Source: JACCXG01 sp963785755 (GTDB lineage: Bacteria; Acidobacteriota; Vicinamibacteria; Vicinamibacterales; 2-12-FULL-66-21). From it: a stretch of 64,000 bases of DNA. The position numbers were made by a program, and so were the translations under genes. Positions 1 to 8,875 of this stretch are shown in pieces (the first letter of the stretch is position 1; the number at the start of each line of letters is the position of its first letter). The notes under the pieces were generated by a model. It saw only the letters and a program-made list of their open reading frames with translations, did no database searches and was not told the origin of the DNA. The DNA is taken from positions 558,001 through 622,000 of the forward strand of contig CAWAXG010000071.1 in assembly GCA_963785755.1 (NCBI GenBank), given 5' to 3'.

Positions 1-62
1 GCACCGGTTCTGATTGACTCGACGTGTGACTCGATACGACGCCTGCGCTATCGCGCCGCGAC

Positions 63-178
63 GACGGCACGACGGCACGACGAATGGCTTTCACAGTCCG
101 AGTGGCAAAGCAGGCCTGAAGGCTCGCGCTACCCGGCGTGCGATGAGCGACACTGGTAGCGCAGGTCTTGAGACCTGC
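63..178. repeat. Octamer repeat plus inverted repeat downstream of the permease
   Basis: Two tandem GACGGCAC octamers lie at 63-78; the reverse complement (GTGCCGTC) recurs three times at 15435-15458. An imperfect inverted repeat follows, with arms 110-132 and 156-178 that match at about 18 of 23 positions. The right arm contains its own 8-bp hairpin, GCAGGTCT then AGACCTGC. The element sits just past the permease stop codon, so a terminator role is possible but there is no T tract. No gene is seen in 1-209. Confidence 0.6.
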
Positions 179-209
179 CGGCGCCAGCGCGCGTGCTCGC
201 GGTCGCTTC

Positions 210-3023
210 TCAGTCGTAGCGAAGCGCGGCGATCGGATTGACCCGCATCGCGCGGCGCGCCGGAATCACACAGGCGGCGAGTGCAACGATGGTCAGGATT
301 GCCGTGACCGAGGTGAAGGCCGGCAGATCCCACGTCGAGACGCCGTAGAAAAAGCTCGTCAGCGATCGTGCGCCCGCCAGTCCACCCGCCAGCCCGATGA
401 TCAAGCCGATCAGGACGAGCAGCATGCCATCGCGCACGACCAGCAGGAACACGTCGCGTGTGTTCGCGCCGAGCGCAAGGCGGATGCCCATTTCGCGGGT
501 CCGGCGCGCGATCGAGAACGACAGCACGCCGTAGATGCCAATCGCGGCCAGCAACAGCGCAAGACCGCCGAAAACGCCCAGCAGCCACGCGCCCATTCGC
601 GCGACGTAGAGCGAGGCCCCGACCGTTTCGCTCATCGTCTGAATGTCGGGTACCGGCAGATTCGGCTCGAGCGCTTGAATCTCACGGCGGAGGCTGGCGA
701 CGAGTGACGCAGGCGGGACCGCCGCGCGGACGTAGAGGGTCATTCCAGTCTCGTGGTTCTGGCCGAGCGGCAGGTAGGCGACGGGGAGCGATTCTTCGCC
801 CAGGCTTCCGTACTTGCTGTCCTGCACGACCCCGACAATCTCACGCCACGGTCCCTGCCGCCCACCGAAGCTGACCCGCTTGCCGATCGGATTCTCGCCG
901 CCGAAATGCATCTTCATCATCGTCTCGTTGACGACGATCACGGGCGGCCGATCCTCGATGTCCTGGTCGTTGAAATCGCGCCCGAGCACCAGTCGGATCC
1001 CCAGCGTCCTGAAGAAGGCAGGACCGATCACATTGGCGTTGATGCGTGTTGGATCGGCCGCGGCAACTCCCGTGTTTTCGCTCATCGACCGGGAGTCAGG
1101 GCCCTCGCGTCCCTCGACCAGCAGGCTGAGGACGCGCCCGCCTCCCGTCAGCACCGCCACGCGAGCGACGCTCGCGGATTCGACGCCGGGTACCCGCTCC
1201 AGCCGTTCGACGACCTGCCGGTAGAAGTCGCGCCCCTGGGGCCGCGTGTATCGCAGCAGGTTGATACTGAGCGGAGCCGAGACCAGCCGCTCGACGTCGA
1301 ATCCCGGGTCGATGGCGCGCGCCGCTTGCAGGCTGCGCACGAACAGCCCCGCCGTGATCAGCAGCAGCAGGGACAGCGCGACCTCGACAATCACCAGCGT
1401 CTTCTTCAGGCTGAATCGTCGTCCTCGTTCGGTGTCGTCGCCGGACGCGTCCTTGAGCGCCGGAACCAGCCCGGGCCGCGATGCTTTGAGCGCGGGAGCG
1501 AGACCGAAAACAATCCCGGTCAGGACCGACAGTCCCAGCGAGAAGAGGAGCACGCGCCGATCGATGTCAAAGCCGATCGCGATGGGCAAGGCGCCGGCCG
1601 GCGGCGGCGCCGCCTGGAACGCCTGCACGACCGCCCACGCCAGACCGACACCGACGATGCCGCCGAGAACGGAGAGGAGGAGGCTTTCGGTCAGGAGCTG
1701 CCTGACCATGCGGCTGCGGCTCGCGCCGATCGCCAGCCGTACGGCGAGCTCCCGCCGGCGCGAGGCGGCTCTGGACAGCAACAGATTCGCGATGTTCGCG
1801 CAGGCAATCAACAGCACGGCCGCCACGACGCCGCCGAGCAGCAGGGCAACGGACCGCATCTGCTCGCGCTGATTGGGATCCCCCTGATCTACCGGGACGA
1901 CGACCATCCGCTGCTGCGGCGCCGATGGGTTCGCGGCCCGGACCGTGGTCGTCGCAACCGCCTCGATCTCGGCCCGCGCCTGCTCAGCGCTCACGCCCGG
2001 GCGCAGGCGGCCGAGCAGGAACAGCCAGCCGGCGTTCGGATTCTTGAGGAGGTCGGGGTTCTGCTCCCCCGAGTAGGCGGCACGCGGCGGGCGCACGATG
2101 GCCTGCATCATCATCGGCACGTACAGGTCCCGGACGGCGCCGATCTGCGGGCCGCCGAACTCGGCGGGCGCCACGCCGACGATCGTGAAGACGTGACCGT
2201 TCAGCCGGATGTCGCGGCCGACGATATCCGCGCGGCCACCGAAACGCGTCTGCCACAGGCGGTGGCTGATCACCACGACGCGATGGGCCCCGGGCGACAC
2301 ATCGTCGGATCCCGACAACAGACGGCCATGGCGGGTCGTGATGCCAAGCAGCTCGAAGAAGTTGCCGGTGACGATCAGGCCGGAGACGAGGTCGGTCGTG
2401 TTGTCGGCGTTGAGGCTGGCGCCGATGCCGCCCCAGGCGACGAGGCCGTCGAAGGCCTTGATGTTGTCGCGCAGAGTCACATACGCCGGGTATGAGAAGA
2501 CGCCGCCGACATTGCCGCGGTGAACGTAGAGCAGGCGGTCACGATCCGCGACCGGCAGCCGCTGCAGCAGCGTGGCGTTGACGAGGCTGAAGATTGCGGT
2601 GTTGGCGCCGATCCCGAGCGCCAGCGTGAGGACCGCGGCCAGGGCAAAGCCGGGCTGCTTCCGGAGCATCCGGCCCGCGTAGCGCAGGTCCTGGAAGAAA
2701 TCGCCAATCAGGCGGCGCGAGGGAGAGCCTGTGGGAATCGGAGGGGGCACGTGAGCCTGGTGGAGCGGGTTCATCCGCCGCGCGATCGCGTCGTGCTCGT
2801 CGAGCTCTTCGAGAGCGAGGCGACAAGCGTCCGCGTCGTTCTGACCGGCCAGACGGTATTCCTTGTAGCGATCATCGAGATGCTGCGACAGCTCTTCGAT
2901 GATCTCCTGCTCGCGCGCCGGCGTCAGGCGCAATGGAGCGAGCCGCGGCCGCAGCTGGCTGGTCCATTCACCTCGGCGTTGTTCACTGCGGCCGAGGAAT
3001 TCAGAGGAGGACGGGTCAGGCAT
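210..3023 (-). CDS. ADOP-type FtsX/MacB-like ABC permease
   Basis: A 937-residue membrane protein of the family found in many copies in Acidobacteriota. Residues about 35-85 form a soluble helical domain; a first membrane segment (GFALAAVLTLALGIGANTAIF) starts near 125. A MacB-like periplasmic domain and FtsX bundle follow, then a second periplasmic/FtsX unit ending in ALRYD. No ATPase domain is present, so the partner ATPase and substrate are unknown. The start chosen is the ATG at 3023, which overlaps the PadR stop by 8 bases (3016-3023); a longer reading frame begins at 3095 inside padR. The overlap implies translational coupling, with PadR as the probable regulator. Confident of the family, not of the substrate. 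Confidence 0.88.
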   Translation of the reverse strand: MPDPSSSEFLGRSEQRRGEWTSQLRPRLAPLRLTPAREQEIIEELSQHLDDRYKEYRLAGQNDADACRLALEELDEHDAIARRMNPLHQAHVPPPIPTGSPSRRLIGDFFQDLRYAGRMLRKQPGFALAAVLTLALGIGANTAIFSLVNATLLQRLPVADRDRLLYVHRGNVGGVFSYPAYVTLRDNIKAFDGLVAWGGIGASLNADNTTDLVSGLIVTGNFFELLGITTRHGRLLSGSDDVSPGAHRVVVISHRLWQTRFGGRADIVGRDIRLNGHVFTIVGVAPAEFGGPQIGAVRDLYVPMMMQAIVRPPRAAYSGEQNPDLLKNPNAGWLFLLGRLRPGVSAEQARAEIEAVATTTVRAANPSAPQQRMVVVPVDQGDPNQREQMRSVALLLGGVVAAVLLIACANIANLLLSRAASRRRELAVRLAIGASRSRMVRQLLTESLLLSVLGGIVGVGLAWAVVQAFQAAPPPAGALPIAIGFDIDRRVLLFSLGLSVLTGIVFGLAPALKASRPGLVPALKDASGDDTERGRRFSLKKTLVIVEVALSLLLLITAGLFVRSLQAARAIDPGFDVERLVSAPLSINLLRYTRPQGRDFYRQVVERLERVPGVESASVARVAVLTGGGRVLSLLVEGREGPDSRSMSENTGVAAADPTRINANVIGPAFFRTLGIRLVLGRDFNDQDIEDRPPVIVVNETMMKMHFGGENPIGKRVSFGGRQGPWREIVGVVQDSKYGSLGEESLPVAYLPLGQNHETGMTLYVRAAVPPASLVASLRREIQALEPNLPVPDIQTMSETVGASLYVARMGAWLLGVFGGLALLLAAIGIYGVLSFSIARRTREMGIRLALGANTRDVFLLVVRDGMLLVLIGLIIGLAGGLAGARSLTSFFYGVSTWDLPAFTSVTAILTIVALAACVIPARRAMRVNPIAALRYD

Positions 3024-3369
3024 GATCGACTCCGGTGATGAGGGCCATGGCCTGCACGAACGCCTTCCAGGTGTTCCGCTGCCGGGCGAGGACACGCCGT
3101 CCTTCGGGCGTCAGCCGGTAGAACCGCCGGCGCCGCTCGCCCGCTTTCTCGACCCACTTGCCCTGCACCCAGCCGCGCTCCTCGAGCCGGTAGAGGAGGG
3201 GATAGAGGGAGGCGATGTGGAACTTGAGCTGCCCACCGGTCCGCGTCTCGATGAGCTTGCTGATCTCATAGCCGTGCCTGGCGCGCGGCTCGATGATCGA
3301 GAGAATCATGAGCTCGGCCGAGCCCTTCTTCAGCTCGCGATCCAGCATCCGCGTGTCGATATCTGCCAT
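3016..3369 (-). CDS. PadR-family transcriptional regulator
   Basis: About 117 residues with the PadR winged-helix pattern: an ELMILSIIEPRARHGYEISK helix-turn-helix near residues 20-40, the wing (SLYPLLYRLEERGWV) and the K/R-rich FYRLTPEGRRVL segment. The ATG at 3369 is preferred; a GTG at 3375 is an alternative. It directly precedes and overlaps the permease gene, the usual PadR-ADOP arrangement. It probably represses this two-gene unit. No Shine-Dalgarno sequence is evident, so a leaderless transcript is possible. The palindrome ACATATGT at 3374-3381 could be an operator. Confidence 0.9.
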   Translation of the reverse strand: MADIDTRMLDRELKKGSAELMILSIIEPRARHGYEISKLIETRTGGQLKFHIASLYPLLYRLEERGWVQGKWVEKAGERRRRFYRLTPEGRRVLARQRNTWKAFVQAMALITGVDHA

Positions 3370-3373
3370 AGCC

Positions 3374-3381
3374 ACATATGT
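3374..3381. promoter_or_regulatory. Possible PadR operator (ACATATGT)
   Basis: A short perfect palindrome immediately upstream of the PadR start. PadR-family boxes commonly contain ATGT/ACAT half-sites, which is the only reason for the call. It is short enough to occur by chance. Confidence 0.25.
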
Positions 3382-3417
3382 TACTGCATTAGACGGGGGA
3401 GACGAGGTTGGGTTGAC

Positions 3418-3690
3418 TCGGGACTCGGGACTCGGGGCTCGGTCGGGTGATCGGTGATCAGTGATCGGGGATCGGGGGTGGTGGGCGGATGGCTTCGCAG
3501 GCCGCCATCTTTTGTGGCCTTCTATGAAGCGCCGGCGGCGCGTTCATGCTCCAGTCAAGTGAGCTCCGGGTTAATCGAAACCAGCAGCCGTGCTTCCTGG
3601 GCAGGAACTGAGAAAAATGACGGCGGCCAATCGAAGTCGCCCGCCCACCACCCCCGATCCCTGATCCCCGATCACCGATCCCGATCCGAA
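3418..3690. repeat. GATC-rich long inverted repeat
   Basis: The 344-base gap between padR and the next permease holds no gene. Arms at 3449-3488 and 3641-3680 are 40 bases each and complementary at about 37 positions. They consist of degenerate GATCGGGGATC/GATCGGTGATC words plus GGTGGTGGGCGG. A GGACTCGGGACTCGGG tract (3421-) precedes the left arm. The same words recur at 47.9, 49.4, 50.8 and 51.3 kb. Confidence 0.85.
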
Positions 3691-3719
3691 CACACCATCC
3701 AGCGAAGCGCCCGCGATGC

Positions 3720-6123
3720 TCACTCGAGCCGCAGCGCGTTCATCGGATCGATCCGCGTGGCGCGTAGCGCCGGCACGAGCGTCGCGAGCAGCACGACCAC
3801 CATCAGCACGGCCGCGGCGCCGAGCCAGGACAGCGCGTCCAGGCGGGTGATGCCGTAGAGCGCGCTGCTGGCTTGCTGGGTGCCCCACATTGCCAGCAGG
3901 CCGCCGGCCAGCACGCCCCAGATCGCGACGCGGCCGCCGCTCGCGAGCAGCATCCGCAGCACCTCGCCCGGCGTTGCGCCGAGCGCCATGCGGATCCCCA
4001 CTTCACGCGTCCGCTCGGCCACGCCGAAGGACACGAGCCCGTACACGCCGACCGCGGCGATTGCCAGCGCGAGCGCCGCGAGAGCCGAGATCAGCGACGC
4101 GCGGAGCCGATCGAGATAAATCGATCGGTCGACGTGCTGGGCCAGCGTGCGCACGCCATAGAGCGGAAGCTCGGGATCGGACTGCCGCATCGCCTCGCGC
4201 AGGGTCTCCGAAGTCCGGGAGGGTGGCAGCGGCGTTCGCACCACCAGCTGGACGGTGCCCTTGTGCTCCTGCGACAGCGGCAGGTACATCGTCATCCTGG
4301 ACGGTTCACGGAGATTGCGGTACTTGGTGTCCCTCGCCACGCCGACGATTTCGTAAGAGTCGCTACCGGCGACAGAGAACTGCTGTCCGAGCGCGTCCGC
4401 GCCCGGCCAGAACTTGTGCGCGAAAGTCTCGTTGACGATGGCGACGCGGCGGGCATCCGGGGCTTCGTGGCGGAAATCGCGGCCGCGGAGCAACGGTACA
4501 CCGACGGTCTCGAAGAATCCGTCGGTGATGGGGACCATGTCGTACTCGATCTTGGTGTCGACGGCGGGCGTGGTCTGGCGGGGTCCGAGATTGTTGCGCA
4601 TGCCGCCGCCGGTGACCGGCAGCACGTAGGCCAGTGCCGCCGATTGCACGCCGGGTGTCGCCCGGACGCGGCGCAGCAGATCGTCGTAGAGCAGCTGCCC
4701 GCGATTCTGATCGTAGCCGCGGAGCTCGAGGTTCACGGTCGCGGCGATGACGCGGTCGGTGATGAGCGACGGATCGATCGAACGGACCCGCGAGAGGCTC
4801 CGGAGGAACAGCCCGGCGCCAATCATGAGCATCAGGCAGAGCGCGATCTGCACCACGGCCAGCAGCTGGCGGCTGCGCGCCATCGTCTGCGTCGACCGCG
4901 CGCCGTCGTCACTACGGCGGATGATGCTGAGGAGATCGCCGCGGGACGTGGCAAACGCAGGAAGGAGACCCGCGGCAAGCGCCGCGCAGACCGAGAGCGC
5001 GGCGGTGAAGAGCAGCACGAGCGCGTTGGGTTCGAGGCGGAGCGTCAGCGGCAGGGCGGCCGCCGACGGGCGCAGCTCGAAGACCGCCACCAGCCAGAAC
5101 GCGAGCAGCAGACCGAGCGCGCCGCCGGCACCGGCCAGGACGACGCTTTCGGCGAGCAGCTGTTGAATGATCCGCCGGCGCGTCGCGCCGATGGCGCGGC
5201 GAATGGCGATCTCGCGGACGCGGCCGTGCGCCCGGGCGAGGAGGAGATTGGCGACATTCGCGCACGCGATGACCAGGATCAGTCCGACGGTGATCATCAG
5301 GAGGCGGAGCGGGGCCTCGAGCCCCAGGACAAGGCTGGAGTCGCCGCGCGAGGCCTCGATCAGCCGGACTTCGGTACTGGTTCGCCGCCGGGTCGGGGCT
5401 AGTTGCACGAAAGACGCTCGTCAGCTGTTCGGCACTGCGGCCAGGTCCCGATTGCACGCGCGCGAGAAGATTCAGCCAGCTTCGCGTCGGGCGGGCCATG
5501 GCGGCGGCGTCGGTGGCCTGTGAAACGGGGATCCAGAGCTCCGCGCGCTGGCCGCGGACCAATCCTTCGAAGTTCGGCGGCGCCACGCCGACAATCGTGA
5601 ACTCGCGCCCATTCACGTTGAGAGTCCGGCCCATCGTCTCGGGGGCGGCCCCGAAAGTCCGCCGCCAGAGCGCGTGGGAAAGCATCGCAACCGGCGCTGC
5701 GCCGGCCAGCTCGTCGCGGCCCGAGAAGCCGGGTCCGGCCGACGGACTGATTCCGAGGACGTCGAAGTAGTTGGCGGTGACGTACTCGACAGTCACTCGC
5801 TCGCTGTGGCCAGCCGCCGCGACCGCGACCGAGTCGGTCGTGTATGCCGCGAGGCCGTCGTGCGCGCCAGGCGCTTCGCGCAAGTCGACGTACAGGGGGT
5901 AGGAAAAATCGAAATGATCGCCCCCTTGCTGCGCCCAGGTGATCACGCGGTACAGCTCCGACGGGCGGGTGGCAGGCAGGGACTGGTACAGCGCGGCATC
6001 ATAGAGGATGAACACGGCGGCATTGACGCCGATCCCCAGCGCCAGCGTGACGATCGCGGCCAGGGAGAATGCCCGGGACTTCCACAACACCCGGACGGCA
6101 TGACGAAGATCCTGAACACGCAT
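3720..6123 (-). pseudogene. Second ADOP/FtsX-like permease, split by a one-base frameshift
   Basis: Reading from ATG 6123 gives MRVQDLRHAVRVLWKSRAFS, a first membrane segment and a MacB-like periplasmic domain, then loses the family pattern after AEQLTSVF. The rest (VQLAPTRRRTSTEVRL onward, two further FtsX units, ending DPMNALRLE) is in another frame down to 3720. Removing one base from the A run at 5410-5412 (TTT on the coding strand) joins both halves into a normal protein of about 800 residues. Unlike the first permease it lacks the N-terminal soluble domain and has no adjacent padR. It is either a recent pseudogene or a consensus error. Confidence 0.8.
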
Positions 6124-6340
6124 GCGCCCTCCTCCGCCCCCACGCTTATCAAGGTGTGTACCGGCGCCGGATCCCCGTAATTCAAGGCGTCAGCCCGGCG
6201 CTGGCGTCGCGGATCGTTCACTGGCGCACTGCGAGGTCCCAGAACCGCACAGCGGAAAGAGGCCGTCAGTCCGTCGAGACGGGGGACGAAGACCGATTTC
6301 CGGCCGCCGCGACTGAACAGCGACAATGGTGGTATGGATG

Positions 6341-6526
6341 TGTCAACTTCCAAGTTCCAACCTGCCAACTCCCAAAGGACTCTCGGGCGACCGGCTCTGA
6401 GCTCGTTGGGAATTGCCCGCCGCAGCTCGTCGGTTGGATCCAGCCGACGAGCTCTGGCGAGGCACTCGCCGTAGCGCGCGTCGATCTGAGCGCGCGGGGC
6501 GGGGAGGTTGGGATTTGTGTGTTGTC
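6341..6526. repeat. Dispersed ~190-bp hairpin element, copy 1
   Basis: Lies in the 427-base gap between divergent genes (6124-6550), which otherwise shows nothing. It starts TGTCAACTTCCAA and ends with the inverted counterpart GGGGAGGTTGGGATT. Internally CTCGTCGG pairs with CCGACGAG, and a GGCGAG-CTCGCC hairpin is followed by GTAGCGCGCG. A second copy is at 27691-27880. Confidence 0.85.
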
Positions 6527-6550
6527 GAGGGTGCGTATTCAGGAGTGTCG

Positions 6551-7555
6551 ATGCTTGACGTCTGCGTGATTGGGGGAGGGCCGGTCGGGCTGGCCTGCGG
6601 GATCGAGGCGCGCCGGGAAGGACTGAGCGGGCGGGTCCTCGACAAGGGCGCGCTCGTCAACTCGATCGTCGGCTACCCGGCGAGGATGGAATTCTTCTCG
6701 ACGCCGGAGCTGATCGAGATTGGCGGCCATCCGTTTCCGGTGCAGGGCTACAAGCCGACCCGCGAGGAAGCCATCGAGTACTACCGTGGCGTGAGCGACC
6801 GCGAAACGCTCGATATCCGCCTCTACGAGCGCGTGCTGGACGTTCGCGGCGAGCGCGGGGACTTCACCGTCGTGACGGACAAGGGGGAACATCGCGCGAG
6901 ATTCGTGGTCATTGCGACCGGCTTCTTCGACCTGCCGAACCTGCTCAACGTGCCGGGGGAGGATCTCCCGAAGGTCACCCACTACTACGACGAACCGTAC
7001 CGCTACGTCCGGCAGAAGGTCGCGATCGTCGGCGCGCAGAACTCCGCGGCGAAGGCGGCGCTCGACTGCTATCGTCACGGCGCGGAGGTGACCCTCGTGG
7101 TCCGATCGGCGGCGCTGTCCGACAAGATCAAGTACTGGATCAAGCCCGACCTCGAGAATCGCATCAAGGAAGGGAGCATTCGCGCCAGCTTCAACTCCGT
7201 GATCAGGGAGATTCGAGAGGCGTCGGTCGTCATCGGCACGCCCGAAGGGGTCCGGGAGATCGAGAACGACTGGGTCGTGGCAATGACGGGCTACCATCCC
7301 GACTTCGCCTTCCTCGAAGCGTTGAAGGTCACCTTCGCGGATGACGGCCACCGCACGCCCATCTTCGACGAAGCCACGTTCGAAACGGCCCGGCCGGGCA
7401 TGTACATCGCGGGCACCGTGTGCGGAGGCTATCGCACGGGCCGATGGTTCATCGAGAATGGACGCTTCCACGCGCGTCAGATCGTGAGGCACATCGCCGG
7501 AGTGCAGGCCGAGCCGATCCACTTCGACGAAATCCACTGGAAGACGGAGGAGTAG
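6551..7555 (+). CDS. ypdA: YpdA-type bacillithiol disulfide reductase
   Basis: A 334-residue flavoprotein of the thioredoxin-reductase fold. It opens with the FAD-binding CVIGGGPVGLACGIEA, has a second dinucleotide motif (VAIVGAQNSAAKAALDCYR) near the middle, and ends with GTVCGGYRTGRWFIENGRF, as in YpdA proteins. There is no CxxC redox pair, also as in YpdA, which uses NADPH to reduce bacillithiol disulfide. The start at 6551 follows AGGAG at 6541-6545. bshA, bshB1 and ytxJ in this window support the assignment. The PrimPol gene begins three bases after the stop, so the two are probably cotranscribed. Confidence 0.85.
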   Translation: MLDVCVIGGGPVGLACGIEARREGLSGRVLDKGALVNSIVGYPARMEFFSTPELIEIGGHPFPVQGYKPTREEAIEYYRGVSDRETLDIRLYERVLDVRGERGDFTVVTDKGEHRARFVVIATGFFDLPNLLNVPGEDLPKVTHYYDEPYRYVRQKVAIVGAQNSAAKAALDCYRHGAEVTLVVRSAALSDKIKYWIKPDLENRIKEGSIRASFNSVIREIREASVVIGTPEGVREIENDWVVAMTGYHPDFAFLEALKVTFADDGHRTPIFDEATFETARPGMYIAGTVCGGYRTGRWFIENGRFHARQIVRHIAGVQAEPIHFDEIHWKTEE

Positions 7556-7558
7556 GAG

Positions 7559-8875
7559 ATGGCGAGTCGCACCGAGCAAGAGATCTTGACCGTGAGCGGC
7601 CGCAACGTCCCGATATCGAACCCGAAGAAAGTACTCTTTCCGCAAGCCGGCTACACCAAGCTGGATCTCGTCCGCTACTACCTGGCCGTCGCCGACGGTG
7701 CGCTGCGCGCGGCAGGCGGCCGTCCGAACGTCCTCGTCCGCTATCCCAACGGAATCGACGGCGAATTCTTCTACCAGAAGCGCGCGCCGGCGTCGCGGCC
7801 TTCGTGGATCGAGGTTGTGACGCTCAAGTTTCCGTCAGGCCGCGAGGCGGAGGAGGTCGTGCCGCGGGACGCCGCGGCGCTGGCGTGGATGGCCAACCTC
7901 GCCTGCCTCGAGCTGCACCCGCATCCGGTCCGCGCCGAGGACCTCGACCATCCGGACGAACTGCGTGTGGACCTCGACCCGGTGCCTGGCGTGACGTGGG
8001 ATCAAGTGCGCGACGTCGCACAAGTCGTGCACGGAGCGTTGACGGACTTCGGCCTGATCGGGTGGCCGAAGACCTCGGGCTCACGCGGCATGCACGTGTC
8101 GGTGCGCATCGAGCCGGCGTGGCCGTTCGACCTGGTCCGGCGCGCCGCATTGGCGCTGGCGCGCGACGTTGAGCGGCGGGCGCCGGCGCTGGCCACGAGC
8201 AAGTGGTGGAAAGAGGAACGCCACGGCGTCTTCATCGACTACAACCAGAACGCCAAAGATCGGACGGTCGCCGGCGCCTACTCGGTCCGGCCGAATCCCG
8301 AAGCGCGCGTCTCGGCGCCGCTGGCCTGGGACGAGATCCCGGATTGCGATCCACATGACTTCACTTTGGCGACGATGCCGGCGCGGTTCGCGAAGCTCGG
8401 CGATCGTCATGCCGGGATCGACGACCGCCCGTGTTCGCTGGCCGGGCTGCTCGATCTGTCGGCGCGGCAGGAGCGCGAGGGCCTCGGCGATGCGCCGTGG
8501 CCCCCGCACTACAAGAAACAGTCAGGGGAGCCGGCGCGCGTGCAGCCGTCGCGCCGCCGGCGCACGCCGGTGCATCCGCTCATCGAGATCGGCCGCGCCG
8601 AGCGCAAGGAGGACGCGCTCGCCGGCCTCGAACGCTGGCGCGCCCGGCATCCCGACGCGGCGGCGCATCTGGCGCCCGCGGACGTCCTGGTCGATGCGAT
8701 GCGCGGCCGCTTTCATACCTGGACGCGAATCCGGGTCAATCTTCAGCACGTCCCCGAAGCGCTGCGCCCGCCGCAGGAAGCGCTCGATCCAGACGCTGCG
8801 CCGAAGGGATGGGACGGGGTCAGCCCCGAGGGCGCCCCGCGCCGAAGACCTTCTCGAGCTCGTAAGGCTTCGTGA
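7559..8875 (+). CDS. Stand-alone PrimPol (LigD polymerase-domain protein)
   Basis: A 438-residue archaeo-eukaryotic primase-type polymerase like the LigD polymerase domain. Visible motifs are the metal-binding LRVDLDP (Asp138, Asp140), SGSRGMH (173-179) and DYNQNAKDRTVAGAYSVRP. In characterised relatives these proteins add nucleotides at DNA ends and gaps in end joining or excision repair. The last ~130 residues are an Arg-rich extension outside the core. It is separate from its ligase, which lies on the opposite strand and overlaps its 3' end by 56 bases. No Ku gene is in the window. Confidence 0.85.
   Translation: MASRTEQEILTVSGRNVPISNPKKVLFPQAGYTKLDLVRYYLAVADGALRAAGGRPNVLVRYPNGIDGEFFYQKRAPASRPSWIEVVTLKFPSGREAEEVVPRDAAALAWMANLACLELHPHPVRAEDLDHPDELRVDLDPVPGVTWDQVRDVAQVVHGALTDFGLIGWPKTSGSRGMHVSVRIEPAWPFDLVRRAALALARDVERRAPALATSKWWKEERHGVFIDYNQNAKDRTVAGAYSVRPNPEARVSAPLAWDEIPDCDPHDFTLATMPARFAKLGDRHAGIDDRPCSLAGLLDLSARQEREGLGDAPWPPHYKKQSGEPARVQPSRRRRTPVHPLIEIGRAERKEDALAGLERWRARHPDAAAHLAPADVLVDAMRGRFHTWTRIRVNLQHVPEALRPPQEALDPDAAPKGWDGVSPEGAPRRRPSRARKAS

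Noticed and set aside
753..2495. Plus-strand frame of 580 codons opposite the first permease
   Set aside because: Shadow of a well-supported FtsX/MacB gene; composition is low-complexity Asp/Arg/Gln.
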